Part shown: one piece after another, positions 43,698-52,574 of the stretch | Numbering within the stretch: position 1 is the stretch's first letter | How the letters are laid out: the number at the start of each line of letters is the position of its first letter | Source: Psychromicrobium lacuslunae | Lineage (GTDB): Bacteria > Actinomycetota > Actinomycetes > Actinomycetales > Micrococcaceae | Length of the DNA: 64,000 nt | Assembly (NCBI RefSeq): GCF_000950575.1 | Contig: NZ_CP011005.1 | Location: 3,038,001-3,102,000 of the forward strand | Direction: 5' to 3' | Made by a program: the position numbers and the translations under genes | The notes under the pieces: generated by a model | Told to the model about the DNA's origin: nothing | What the model saw: only the letters and a program-made list of their open reading frames with translations | Databases searched by the model: none

Positions 43698-44028
43698 GGG
43701 CCAGACGCCAAGAACGCCGGAGTTCTTTCCGAAAATGAAAGACCGAGCTGGCAGGCGCAGGTTCCGGCGTGAACGCAAACGAGCCGTCAACGAGCTAGCG
43801 AACCAGGTAGCCACTCTTCCAAGCACCGTAAACGCAATAGTGGAAATCGCCGGGAAGGCTCTCGTCTTCCTATCCGATTACGTGATCGCAACCTTCTCCG
43901 GCTTCCTCAAAGCCTTGGGCGAGCACAATGCACGCCGACAACTCACAGCCACACCGGACCAAGGAGGCGCGAATGCCGATTCAGATCACCCGTTACGCAG
44001 AGACCAGCGACGGCATGACACTAGGTGA
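43690..44028 (+). CDS. Hypothetical phage protein (MSRGQ-ARTP N-terminus, paralogue 2)
   Basis: 112 residues. Opening MSRGQTPRTPEFFPKMKDRA mirrors the 42532 gene; then an Arg-rich stretch (GRRRFRRERKRAVNE), which suggests nucleic-acid contact, and a hydrophobic helix. Confidence 0.5.
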   Translation: MSRGQTPRTPEFFPKMKDRAGRRRFRRERKRAVNELANQVATLPSTVNAIVEIAGKALVFLSDYVIATFSGFLKALGEHNARRQLTATPDQGGANADSDHPLRRDQRRHDTR

Positions 44029-44149
44029 GCTGCACCAATTCATCCAGACAGCTCTAGCCCACAACATCGACCCGCACACACCCCTCAAAATCGTTGCTGG
44101 GTTCCGTTCCCAGATCAAAACCATCACGACGGGAACACTCGATAAATGA
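43973..44149 (+). CDS. Small hypothetical phage protein
   Basis: 58 residues starting MPIQITRYAETSDGMTLGEL; GGAGG upstream. Unknown. Confidence 0.5.
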   Translation: MPIQITRYAETSDGMTLGELHQFIQTALAHNIDPHTPLKIVAGFRSQIKTITTGTLDK

Positions 44150-44742
44150 CGACGAAACTCAACCAGTTAGTGCACGAACTCACCCGACCGCACGCGGCCA
44201 CCATTATCCGGGACGACGGGTCCAAGACATTCACCACCGAAGCGTCACTACTGAACCAACTAAGGGAGGCTGTAAAAGGCAGCGGCGGCAGGGGCGCATC
44301 AGGTGCGAACAGCGCACCAATACCCATCAACCCGGCAGCGCACGACCTTTACCAGCGGATCTCCTACAAAGCGCAACAACTCAAAGCAGCACATAAAGGC
44401 ATTACCACCGGCACACTCGAATCAATCATCCAGGCCTGGTCCCTCGCACTCACCAACGACCACGACATCACCCAAGCCGCCCGCACCGTCGAACACTGGA
44501 ACACCCAAATCAGGGCACTACTCGACCCGCCCAAAACCATTGAACTCAAAATCAGTTGCCCCCAATGCGGTGCACGACAGGTCATCAACGCTGAAGGAGA
44601 AATCAACCTCGCCGTCACCATCCAAAATCTGACAGCACAATGCGCTGTCTGCCTCACCCAATGGGAAGGCGAACAGCTCTGGTATCTGAAAGAAGCAACC
44701 GACTACGAACCCGCCGACACGAACAAAACTACACAGTTGTAA
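44146..44742 (+). CDS. Conserved actinophage protein with zinc ribbon (DUF7341-like)
   Basis: 198 residues. N-terminal TRPHAATIIRDDG segment and a C-terminal zinc ribbon (CPQCGARQV ... CAVCLTQW). Found near the end of early regions in actinophages; unknown function. Confidence 0.55.
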   Translation: MTTKLNQLVHELTRPHAATIIRDDGSKTFTTEASLLNQLREAVKGSGGRGASGANSAPIPINPAAHDLYQRISYKAQQLKAAHKGITTGTLESIIQAWSLALTNDHDITQAARTVEHWNTQIRALLDPPKTIELKISCPQCGARQVINAEGEINLAVTIQNLTAQCAVCLTQWEGEQLWYLKEATDYEPADTNKTTQL

Positions 44743-44805
44743 TCCGCTCATCGAACACTTAAACTATTGAGTAGCCAGCACAGCTGTCTCCAGAATCAAT
44801 CACAC

Positions 44806-44838
44806 TGATGGCCCGGTAGAGCTAAGCTCCCGGGCCAT
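44806..44838. promoter_or_regulatory. Long inverted repeat before the late genes
   Basis: GATGGCCCGG (44806-44815) pairs with CCGGGCCATC (44829-44838), and the inside is itself a GAGCT-A-AGCTC palindrome. No T-run. It separates the early block from HNH-TerS-TerL and could be a late regulatory site. Confidence 0.55.
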
Positions 44839-44897
44839 CACCCATTTAACCCGAAGCGCAAGTGAACCACCGCTCAGGTGGCAAACTAGGGGGCTGC

Positions 44898-45224
44898 ATG
44901 GCTGGTGATGGGCAGACAAGCCGACGATGGAAGACAAAGATCCGGCCACAGTTCAGAGCACAAGGCGAAGAAGCCAACGCTCCCTGCTGGCTATGCGGAC
45001 AACCCATCGACTACACAATCACAGACCAAACCAACGACGATGTTTGGGAACCAGACCACTTCTACCCAAGGTCAACCCACCCGCAATTCGCTGAAGACCC
45101 AACGAACCTCCGCCACAGCCACCGCGGATGCAACCGTCAACGATCAAACAAACAACACACCGATCTTCACGGACTCGGAACACTAACCCGAAACTGGTTC
45201 AACAAACCCAACCCAGCAGGGTAG
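44898..45224 (+). CDS. HNH endonuclease of the packaging module
   Basis: 108 residues with CWLCGQP, EPDHFYPRSTHP and DPTNLRHSHRGCNRQRSNK, a complete HNH/zinc motif. Directly upstream of TerS, as in HK97-type cos phages where this HNH works with terminase. ATG 44898 with AGGGGG is chosen over the GTG at 44862. Confidence 0.8.
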   Translation: MAGDGQTSRRWKTKIRPQFRAQGEEANAPCWLCGQPIDYTITDQTNDDVWEPDHFYPRSTHPQFAEDPTNLRHSHRGCNRQRSNKQHTDLHGLGTLTRNWFNKPNPAG

Positions 45225-45344
45225 GGGCGTCCACGTCTTCACAAAAGATTTCACCGGCCAGGTTCGCCCCAGTAACTGTCCTCTCCCCCCGCGTGTTTGG
45301 GCCTGGGGTCGCGCGCAGGATTCTAGCAGCAGGGAGGGGTGCTT
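45225..45344. other. Possible cos region between HNH and TerS
   Basis: 120-nt gap with a C-run then GC-rich stretch (CTCTCCCCCCGCG at 45281-45293) flanked by an inverted repeat CCCCAG (45267-45272)/CTGGGG (45303-45308). Position fits a cos site; the cut site cannot be read. Confidence 0.35.
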
Positions 45345-45686
45345 GTGTCTGTTTTCGAGTCGTGCGTAAAGGCTATTGAGGCTGCCCCTCATGTTGACCG
45401 TGATGGTGTTGATGCCGCCGCCGTTGAGGCGTTGCTTTCGTTGGCTCGAAAGATCGACGCGTGGGATGTAATTGTTGGCTGGGCTTTTGAGGACGCGGCG
45501 GAGTCGGGGGATCGTCCGAAGGTTCCGGCGAATGACAACACTTCTCTTCCCACTTTTTTGCGGTACTGCGAGGCTTTGGGGTTGACTCCTGGTTCGCGTA
45601 AGGCGTTGACGGGCGATAAGGCCGTGGAGGTTGATCCTGTTGACGAACTCAAGCAGAAGCGGAAAGCGAAAGCCAAGGCTGGGTAA
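45345..45686 (+). CDS. Terminase small subunit (P27-type)
   Basis: 113 residues; RYCEALGLTPGSRKAL and a basic C-terminus match P27-type TerS, which recognises phage DNA for packaging. GTG at 45345 with AGGGAGG 7 nt upstream. Confidence 0.75.
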   Translation: MSVFESCVKAIEAAPHVDRDGVDAAAVEALLSLARKIDAWDVIVGWAFEDAAESGDRPKVPANDNTSLPTFLRYCEALGLTPGSRKALTGDKAVEVDPVDELKQKRKAKAKAG

Positions 45687-47256
45687 AACTGAGCCGAGGT
45701 TGTGGACGCGGCCTTTGCGGGAGTTGACGCCTGAGACTTCTCTTGGGTTCGAGGCTATTGAGGCTGCTGAGCTTGTTGGCCGTCGCCTTCACCCTTGGCA
45801 GAAGTGGTTTCTGATTCACTCCCTTGAGTTAGCGCTCGGTTCGTTCGCTTCGGATGAGTTCCCGGTTTTGCGGTTCAAGACTGTTTTGCTTTTGGTGGCT
45901 CGACAGAACGGCAAGTCGTTCATCATGTCTACGCGCTTGTTGTGGCGAATGCTGATGTGGGATGGCCCGGAAGTGGAGCCGCCGCTCATCCTTGGTGCAG
46001 CGCATAAGTTGAATGCGGCTGAGGAGATCCTTGATCTGACGACGAAGGCTTTGCAGCGTTCCAGGGTTCGAGGCTATGTGGCGCATAAGTCTGCGGTGAA
46101 CGGTAACAAGTACTTGGAGTTGACGAATGGGTCTCGTTATAAGTGTGAGGCCGCTTCGGATGATGGCGGTCGTGGGCTGTCTACGACGGATCTTGCTTTT
46201 GATGAGTTGCGTCAGCAGCGGGATTGGGAGTCTTGGTCTGCGCTGACTAACACTACAAATGCTCGTTTCTCTTCGCAGACGATAGCGGTGTCGAATGCTG
46301 GCACGGGCAAGTCTGCTGTGTTGCGTGGTTTGCGGAAGCAGGCGTTGGATCGTCTGGATGAGTGGGATCGCTATGTGACTGCTGGCTTGATGGACGCGGA
46401 GCAGTTCGCGAACGGCCACGACACTACGATAGGGATTTTTGAATGGTCAGCGCCTGAGGGTTGCGACATTTGGGATCGTGAAGGGTGGGCTCAGGCCAAC
46501 CCGTCAATGGGGCACGAGGACGAACACGGCATCGCCTACGTCACCGAGGACATGCTGGCTTCTAAAGCTGCTCTTGTGGGCGCTCAGGGAGAGGACGGCG
46601 TCCCTGAACACGTTTTCCGCACCGAGAATCTGTGCCAGTGGGTTACAGCCGCCGTGGAGTCGGTGTTCGGTCAGGGCGTGTGGGAGGGCGGATCGCAACC
46701 GGATTCCTCAATTGCTGAAGATTCCAAGATTTTCCTTTCCGTCGATGTTTCACATAACCGGGAAATGGGCTACATTTCCGCTGCCGGTTTGCGCCCGGAC
46801 AACAACCGCCACGTTGAGGTGATCTCGCAGCGCGCTGGCACGGAGTGGATTGTTCCGTTCCTGTCGGAGAACTTCGCTGCGACCGGTGCCGAGGCCGTGG
46901 TCATCCAGGGCCGTGGCGCTCCAGCGTCCTCGCTCATTGAGCATTTGGAAGCGGCGGGCGTGCCGGTCATTCGGTGCGAAGGTTCAAATCTTGGCGCAGC
47001 TCACGGACGCTTCTTCGATGCGGTGAAGGCGCGGACCGTTTTCCATGTTCCCCAGCCGGTCCTTGATGCCGCTGCGGCGGATGGTGTTATGCGTCCGCTG
47101 GGGGATGTTTCGGTGTGGGATCGGAAGAATTCGCCGGTCGATGTTCCACCGCTGATTGCTTGCGCACAGGCGATGTGGGCTCTCGACATGGCATCTGTTC
47201 GTGAGGCTGATCAGCCAGTTAGTTCGTACAACTCTAGAGGTTTGGTGGTGGTCTAG
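45640..47256 (+). CDS. Terminase large subunit
   Basis: 538 residues. ATPase domain: Walker A VARQNGKS (~residues 90-97), Walker B LAFDELRQQ; nuclease domain with acidic residues (FLSVDVSHN). N-terminal PRLWTRPLRELTPETSLGFE is typical. TTG at 45640 (9 nt after GGAGG) is the best start; 45631 and 45700 are alternatives. Overlaps terS. Confidence 0.9.
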   Translation: MTNSSRSGKRKPRLGKTEPRLWTRPLRELTPETSLGFEAIEAAELVGRRLHPWQKWFLIHSLELALGSFASDEFPVLRFKTVLLLVARQNGKSFIMSTRLLWRMLMWDGPEVEPPLILGAAHKLNAAEEILDLTTKALQRSRVRGYVAHKSAVNGNKYLELTNGSRYKCEAASDDGGRGLSTTDLAFDELRQQRDWESWSALTNTTNARFSSQTIAVSNAGTGKSAVLRGLRKQALDRLDEWDRYVTAGLMDAEQFANGHDTTIGIFEWSAPEGCDIWDREGWAQANPSMGHEDEHGIAYVTEDMLASKAALVGAQGEDGVPEHVFRTENLCQWVTAAVESVFGQGVWEGGSQPDSSIAEDSKIFLSVDVSHNREMGYISAAGLRPDNNRHVEVISQRAGTEWIVPFLSENFAATGAEAVVIQGRGAPASSLIEHLEAAGVPVIRCEGSNLGAAHGRFFDAVKARTVFHVPQPVLDAAAADGVMRPLGDVSVWDRKNSPVDVPPLIACAQAMWALDMASVREADQPVSSYNSRGLVVV

Positions 47257-49217
47257 TGGGAATTCTGGACATGTTCCGCAAGCCTGCCGGTTCAGTGACT
47301 TATGACACTGTGACCATTCCGAATCCACAACCGACGTGGCACGAAATGATCGAGCTTTTCGAGAAGGTCAATCGGATGTCCCCGGCACAACTGTGGGCGA
47401 CCCAGACCAACGTGCGCACGGTGGTTGATTTCTTGGCCCGCAACATTGGCCAGCTCGGCTGGCCGGTCTATCAGAGGGTCTCTGACACTGACCGTGTGCG
47501 CCTCAATGATTCGCCTGTTTCGGCTCTGTTGGAGAACCCGAACCCTGCAATGACGGGGTATGACCTGAAAGTTTCCCTCGTCTCAGACATCGCTCTATAT
47601 GACGAGGCGTGGTGGGTGGTTGCTCAGAACAGTGCAGGGTGGCAGATCCGTCCATTGGCTGTTTCGGGTATCCAGGTCGCCTCAGGTTCCGAGGTTGATG
47701 GGTCGCTCGTAATCAGGTACGTCGCCCCCGGCGCAACGTCTCCTGTCGAGATTCCTCTGAAGAACCTGCTGCATTTCCGTAGCTGGACACCGAATTATTC
47801 CGACAGGGGATCTCCTGTCGTGGTCTCCCTGAAAGACATGCTCGCGGAGCAGCTCGCGGCGCAAAAGTTTAGGGCAGCGATCTGGAAGAACGGCGGTCAG
47901 ATCGGCCAATACATTGCCCGACCGAAGGACGCCCCTAAATGGACTGATGACGGCGCTAAACGCTTCAAGGAAGACCTCACCGCCTACCGTGCGAATGGCG
48001 GCAAAGAGGGCAGCATGCCTGTTCTTGAAGACGGCATGATCATCAGCACGCCTCGGTTCAACGCCCGCGAAGAGCAATGGCTCGAAGCCACCCAGCTAGC
48101 CGTTGAAACGGTGGCTCGGGCATGGCACATCAACCCGGCAATGCTCGGCGCAACTGGCGGGGTCTCCTACGCAAACGTGCGAGAGTTTCGCAAAATGCTC
48201 TACGGGGAAACGCTCGGACCCTGGCTGAAAATGATCCAGGACCGCATCAACGCCAAGCTCGTACCTCTGATCGACCCGCGTCCCGGCGTGTACATGGAAT
48301 TCAATGTGAAGGCGAAACTCGCAGCCAGCTTTGATGAGCAGGCGGCGGTCCTTTCCTCTTCCGTTGGTCGTCCGTGGATGACAGCGGACGAGGCGCGCGG
48401 TCTGGAGAACATGCCTGCACTAGGTGGCGAAGCGGCGCAATTGGTGACACCCCTAAACGTCTTAGTGGGAGGTCAAGCATCCCCTCGCGACTCAGCACCT
48501 AAAGGTTCCCAAGTCCTGGCTAAGACAGGGCGGACGAAGCTGAAGGCGGGCGGTGATAGCGAATCGGTAGCGGCCACTGCGGCGGTGGTGAAGAAATTCT
48601 TTAAACGCCAACGCTCAGTTGTGCTCTCCAGGCTCAGCGCGAAGTCAGACAACCCGCTTTGGTGGGATGGCGACCGGTGGGACAAGGAACTCGGTGACGA
48701 CCTGTTCAAGGCGGCGGTAGCAGTCAGTAGCAAAGTCGGCGCTGATGCCCTGGCGCAGCTTGGTTATGACCCGGACGAGTACGACGTTGATCGGACACTT
48801 GCGTTCCTGAAAGCGGTCGCCAAGTCACGGGCCGGAATGATCAACGCAACCACCCTGGCCCAGTTACAGAAGGCACTCGCCGATCCGGGAGAAGACGAGA
48901 ACGGCGACCCGCTGACATCACCAGAGTCCGTTTTTGACGATGCTGAGGACGCGCGCGGAGATTCCATCTCAACCACGCTAAGCACTACTTTCAGTGGGTT
49001 TGCCGTTACGGAGGCAGCTCAGCAGCAATCTGCCGAGTCAACTAAAACTTGGGTCGTCAACGCTGCTAATCCCCGACCTGAGCATGCCGCGATGGACGGC
49101 GAGACGGTGCCGGCCGGTGAGTCGTTCTCGAACGGAGCGAACTGGCCGGGAGATCCGGTTCTTGGTGCGGAGGGTGTGGCTAACTGCACCTGCACCGTGG
49201 AGATCACTGTTCCCTGA
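47256..49217 (+). CDS. Portal protein fused to a MuF-like head domain
   Basis: 653 residues. Residues ~1-400 are an HK97-family portal (NIGQLGWPVYQR, LLENPNP, GGVSYANVREFRKMLYGETL). Residues ~430-653 look like an SPP1 gp7/MuF minor head domain, ending in NAANPRPEHAAMDGETV and a C-T-C-T segment. Normally these are two genes; here one frame, with an Ala/Thr linker at ~405-430. GTG start at 47256. Confidence 0.85.
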   Translation: MGILDMFRKPAGSVTYDTVTIPNPQPTWHEMIELFEKVNRMSPAQLWATQTNVRTVVDFLARNIGQLGWPVYQRVSDTDRVRLNDSPVSALLENPNPAMTGYDLKVSLVSDIALYDEAWWVVAQNSAGWQIRPLAVSGIQVASGSEVDGSLVIRYVAPGATSPVEIPLKNLLHFRSWTPNYSDRGSPVVVSLKDMLAEQLAAQKFRAAIWKNGGQIGQYIARPKDAPKWTDDGAKRFKEDLTAYRANGGKEGSMPVLEDGMIISTPRFNAREEQWLEATQLAVETVARAWHINPAMLGATGGVSYANVREFRKMLYGETLGPWLKMIQDRINAKLVPLIDPRPGVYMEFNVKAKLAASFDEQAAVLSSSVGRPWMTADEARGLENMPALGGEAAQLVTPLNVLVGGQASPRDSAPKGSQVLAKTGRTKLKAGGDSESVAATAAVVKKFFKRQRSVVLSRLSAKSDNPLWWDGDRWDKELGDDLFKAAVAVSSKVGADALAQLGYDPDEYDVDRTLAFLKAVAKSRAGMINATTLAQLQKALADPGEDENGDPLTSPESVFDDAEDARGDSISTTLSTTFSGFAVTEAAQQQSAESTKTWVVNAANPRPEHAAMDGETVPAGESFSNGANWPGDPVLGAEGVANCTCTVEITVP

Positions 49218-49239
49218 ACGAGCTAACCCAAATGATCGA

Positions 49240-49262
49240 GACCCCTTTGAGGGTCTTTTTTT
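49240..49262 (+). terminator. Terminator hairpin between portal and protease genes
   Basis: AGACCC (49240-49245) pairs with GGGTCT (49252-49257), then TTTTTT. TTAGGAGGG and the ATG at 49282 follow immediately. Confidence 0.75.
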
Positions 49263-49281
49263 ATGCCCTTAGGAGGGCGCG

Positions 49282-50049
49282 ATGCTGACAAAAAATATTG
49301 ACGCCCAATTCAAAGAGGTCGGCGTAAGCGGTGACGGAACATTCGAGGCCATTGTGTCGGTGTTCGGCAACATCGACTCTTACGGCGACGTGGTCGCTAA
49401 GGGTGCGTTTGCTGCCACCCTGGCTGACTGGGCAACCAAGGGAGACCCGATCCCGGTGGTGTGGTCACATGACTCGCCCGATCCGTTTTCGCACATTGGC
49501 ACGGTCACCGAGGCATCCGAAACCGACACGGGTTTACTCGTCAAGGCTCAGCTGGATCTAGATAATCCCAAAGCCGCCCAAGTGTACAAACTCCTCAAGG
49601 GACGCAGGGTTACCCAGTTTTCTTTCGCCTACTCGGTGATGGACTCGGGCCCGACCGAGATTGACGGGGTCAAAGCGACCGAGCTGCGCGCCCTCAAGTT
49701 GTACGAGGTTGGGCCGACCCTTGTCGGGGCCAACCAAGACACCGAGCTTTTATCGGTCAAATCAGAACTTCTTGGTGCCATCAACGGCGTCAAGGCTGGC
49801 CGGGTCTTATCGGCCAAAAACGCGGAACTCGTGAACAACACGATCACCGCACTCGACGCGGCGAAAACCGCACTCAAAACGCTGCTCGATGCAGCAACCA
49901 GCGACGAAGGTAAGGCCAGCGCCAGCCAACAGGTCACGGACCAGGAGCCTTCACCGGCCAAGTCTCAGGAACCTGCCGCTCAGGCGTCCGTCGATATCAG
50001 CGGGCTGGAGATCTCACTGAAAACTCTCGCATTGGAGGAACTTCTGTGA
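49282..50049 (+). CDS. HK97-family prohead protease
   Basis: 255 residues. Core with GDVVAKGAFAATL, catalytic His in VVWSHD and Ser in TQFSFAY; the C-terminal third is an Ala/Gln/Ser-rich tail that may act as a scaffold. Overlaps the capsid gene start (ATGTG region, 4 nt). Confidence 0.9.
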   Translation: MLTKNIDAQFKEVGVSGDGTFEAIVSVFGNIDSYGDVVAKGAFAATLADWATKGDPIPVVWSHDSPDPFSHIGTVTEASETDTGLLVKAQLDLDNPKAAQVYKLLKGRRVTQFSFAYSVMDSGPTEIDGVKATELRALKLYEVGPTLVGANQDTELLSVKSELLGAINGVKAGRVLSAKNAELVNNTITALDAAKTALKTLLDAATSDEGKASASQQVTDQEPSPAKSQEPAAQASVDISGLEISLKTLALEELL

Positions 50050-51272
50050 AAACTCTCGCAGAACTGAAGGCGGAACTTGCAGCACTGATCAAGGCCGCCA
50101 AGGAAGATAATCTCACCCCTGAGCAGATCGCCCGGCTGGACACTATCCAGCCCGACATTGAAGCCGCTAAGGCCCGTGAGGCATCCGTGAAGAGCGGAAC
50201 TGACTTGTTGGATTCGCTCAGCGGTAGCGAACCTGTCGAGCCCGTTGACGGCGTCAAGGCGTCCAGCCTGGGGGACTGGTTCGTCAAGAGCGCTGGGGAC
50301 CAGCTCGTGGCAGTGAAGAGCACGAACGGTAAGTCCCGGATCGACATCAGCGCTCCCGAATACAAGGCCGCAACTGACCCGCAGGTGACGGGCGGTCCGG
50401 ATGGGTGGGCCAAACCGATCCTGACCCAGGTTGATCAGAACATTGTTACGGGGTTACGTCGCCGGTTGACCATCGAGGATCTGCTCGGTGCAGAAACCCT
50501 TTCGGGTGCTGCTTTGACCTACTTCGTGGAGAACGCTCTCGTTGAGGGCGACTTCGAGTTGGTCAACGAAAACGGTCAGAAGCCGCAATTGCATTTCGGC
50601 GACCCTACTGCGGTCACTGAGGCGTTGAAAAAGGTTGCTGGTTGGATTCGCGAATCTGACGAGCTGGCGGAAGATCTGCCGTTCTTGAAGTCCGCTATCG
50701 ACGGACGTCTGCTGTACCAGTTGGCGCTCATGATCGAAAACCAGCTGCTCAATGGCAGTGGCACCGGCAACAATCTGCGCGGTTTGCTGAACCGGTCCGG
50801 CATCCAGACCCAGGACCGTGGCACGACTGCTAACTCGCTGAGCGTCGCTGACGCGATTTTCTCGGCATCCACCAAGGTCGAAACCGGCTCTGGCTTGTCG
50901 GCGGATGGTGTCGTCATGCACCCGCTCGACTATCAAGCACTACGCCTGTCCAAGGACGCTAACGGCCAGTACTTCGGCGGCGGGTTCTTCGCAGGACAGT
51001 ACGGCAGTGGAGCCATCCTGGAGAAGCCCCCTGTTTGGGGTTTGCCAACCGTTGTGACCCCCGCCATTGCGCAGGGAACTGCGCTGGTCGGCTCGTTCAA
51101 GCAGGCTGCCAGCACCGTCTCTAAGGGAGGCGTCCGCGTGGATGCTACGAACTCCAACGAAGACGACTTCACAAATAACCGGATCACCATCCGGGCTGAA
51201 CGCCGTTTGCTGTTGGCAGTTCGTCGCCCGTCCGCTTTCGTCAAGGTGTCCTTGGCCGCGCCAACCGCCTAA
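50046..51272 (+). CDS. Major capsid protein (HK97 fold)
   Basis: 408 residues. N-terminal coiled-coil delta region (~1-85, KAELAALIKAAKEDN), then the HK97 core with LLNGSGTGNNLRGLL and VVMHPLDYQALRLSKDANGQY. The delta region is expected to be cut by the protease next door. Confidence 0.93.
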   Translation: MKTLAELKAELAALIKAAKEDNLTPEQIARLDTIQPDIEAAKAREASVKSGTDLLDSLSGSEPVEPVDGVKASSLGDWFVKSAGDQLVAVKSTNGKSRIDISAPEYKAATDPQVTGGPDGWAKPILTQVDQNIVTGLRRRLTIEDLLGAETLSGAALTYFVENALVEGDFELVNENGQKPQLHFGDPTAVTEALKKVAGWIRESDELAEDLPFLKSAIDGRLLYQLALMIENQLLNGSGTGNNLRGLLNRSGIQTQDRGTTANSLSVADAIFSASTKVETGSGLSADGVVMHPLDYQALRLSKDANGQYFGGGFFAGQYGSGAILEKPPVWGLPTVVTPAIAQGTALVGSFKQAASTVSKGGVRVDATNSNEDDFTNNRITIRAERRLLLAVRRPSAFVKVSLAAPTA

Positions 51273-51277
51273 TCGAT

Positions 51278-51308
51278 GTGTTGGGCTCCCCGAAAGGGAG
51301 CCCAACAC
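51278..51308 (+). promoter_or_regulatory. Strong hairpin after the capsid gene (no T-run)
   Basis: GTGTTGGGCTCCC (51278-51290), loop CGAAA, perfect complement to 51308. Not a terminator by sequence; likely protects the abundant capsid message. Confidence 0.65.
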
Positions 51309-51330
51309 GTCCTCCACGGAAGGAAAAATT

Positions 51331-51504
51331 ATGGGATTGAAAGAGTACGAGTACGCCGGTTCCACGTACCAGTTCGATGACGAAGAAGTTCCCCAGGGAG
51401 CTAACGAAGTCAAAGCCGACAAGCCTGTGCATAAGGCTGTCAAGCCAGAGGATAAGGCGGTGGCAGATGACGCTCCCAAGCCTGCTTCCCGATCCAAGCG
51501 CTAA
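51331..51504 (+). CDS. Small head-associated protein
   Basis: 57 residues: EYEYAGSTYQFDDEEVP then a Lys/Asp/Ala-rich tail ending ASRSKR. Common position between capsid and connector genes in actinophages. Confidence 0.6.
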   Translation: MGLKEYEYAGSTYQFDDEEVPQGANEVKADKPVHKAVKPEDKAVADDAPKPASRSKR

Positions 51505-51985
51505 CACTGAACAATCACGCCTAGAGGCCGCTGAAGCTGCCGTGAGAGCCTACTGCGGTTGGCACATAGCACCAGTGATCACCGAAGAGATGATTCTCGA
51601 CGGCTCTGGTTCATGCACGCTGCAACTACCTAGCCTGATGGTCAAGGAAATCACGGCGGCCGTGGTTGATGGCGTCACCTTAGATGCTCAAACACTTGAA
51701 TGGTCTAAGTCTGGATTTGTTCGGGCGACGGGCCGCTGGACCAACCGGCTCCGAGGTGTGCGCCTTACTGTCAAACACGGTTTCGACGCTGCGCCTGATG
51801 TTGTTGAAATCATCCGCTCCGTTGCCGCTCGCGCCGGTTCGTCGCCTGCTGGGATTACCCGCGAGCAAGCGGGGCAGGTGTCAATAACTTACGCGACCGT
51901 GGCCCCTGGGGTCGCGGGTGGAACAGTGCTCATGGAACACGAACGGGCCATGCTCGAACCGTACCGCTTGACTGGGAGGTTGTAA
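51467..51985 (+). CDS. Head-tail connector protein (gp6-like)
   Basis: 172 residues: AAVRAYCGWHIAP start region, TLQLPSLMVKEITAAVVDG and RLTVKHGFDAAPDVVEIIRSVAAR are typical of head completion proteins. Overlaps the previous gene by 38 nt. Confidence 0.75.
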   Translation: MTLPSLLPDPSANTEQSRLEAAEAAVRAYCGWHIAPVITEEMILDGSGSCTLQLPSLMVKEITAAVVDGVTLDAQTLEWSKSGFVRATGRWTNRLRGVRLTVKHGFDAAPDVVEIIRSVAARAGSSPAGITREQAGQVSITYATVAPGVAGGTVLMEHERAMLEPYRLTGRL

Positions 51986-52317
51986 TGCTCCCATCGCTCA
52001 TGCGGCAATCCTTCACTCGTTTACGAGCACCGCTGGTGGATGACGGTCACGACAACGAGACGCAGGATTGGTCGAAGGCGCAGGCGTTAGAGATTTCTAA
52101 CTGCCTCATCACTCCAGGGGCAACCGATGAGGTCATAGCTAACCGAAACGGTGTGCTCATTCAGTTCACTGTGCACGCTCCAGCCGGGGCTGATGTTCAG
52201 GCCCTCGACCGTGCGATTTACCAAGGGGTTGAGTACGAGATTGACGGCGAACCCGAGCGATGGGATACCGGCGTTCTTGACCACACCGTGATTTACCTCA
52301 AGAAATGGAGGGGGTAA
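51985..52317 (+). CDS. Head closure protein
   Basis: 110 residues, short beta-barrel type: TVHAPAGADVQALDRAIYQGVEYEIDGEP. Position after the connector fits a stopper/head closure role. Confidence 0.65.
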   Translation: MLPSLMRQSFTRLRAPLVDDGHDNETQDWSKAQALEISNCLITPGATDEVIANRNGVLIQFTVHAPAGADVQALDRAIYQGVEYEIDGEPERWDTGVLDHTVIYLKKWRG

Positions 52318-52574
52318 TGGCCCAGAAATTCAAAGTCGAAATGAACTCATCCGGGGCGAAAGCCTTACTCGCTGATCCAGCTGTGGTCGCTGACCTTCTC
52401 GCTCGCGGCGGGCGAATCCGTTCTGCTGCCGGTGATGGTGTCGAGGTGACGATGATTCGCGGTGGCTATGGCGGAGGTCGCCCTGTGGTGTTCGTTGCTA
52501 CCGAGACTTCGGAAGCAAAACGCGACGAGGCCATCAATCACTCACTACTAGGGTCGGTGGACAGTGGCCGTTGA
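52317..52574 (+). CDS. Neck/tail connector protein (HK97 gp10-like)
   Basis: 85 residues starting MAQKFKVEMNSSGAKALLADP; RGGRIRSAAGDGVEV matches small neck proteins. ATG 52317 with GGAGGGGG upstream and TAATG overlap. Confidence 0.65.
   Translation: MAQKFKVEMNSSGAKALLADPAVVADLLARGGRIRSAAGDGVEVTMIRGGYGGGRPVVFVATETSEAKRDEAINHSLLGSVDSGR

Noticed and set aside
51278-51308. Hairpin after the capsid gene as a terminator
   Set aside because: Very stable stem but no T-run follows, so recorded as a message-stabilising hairpin instead.
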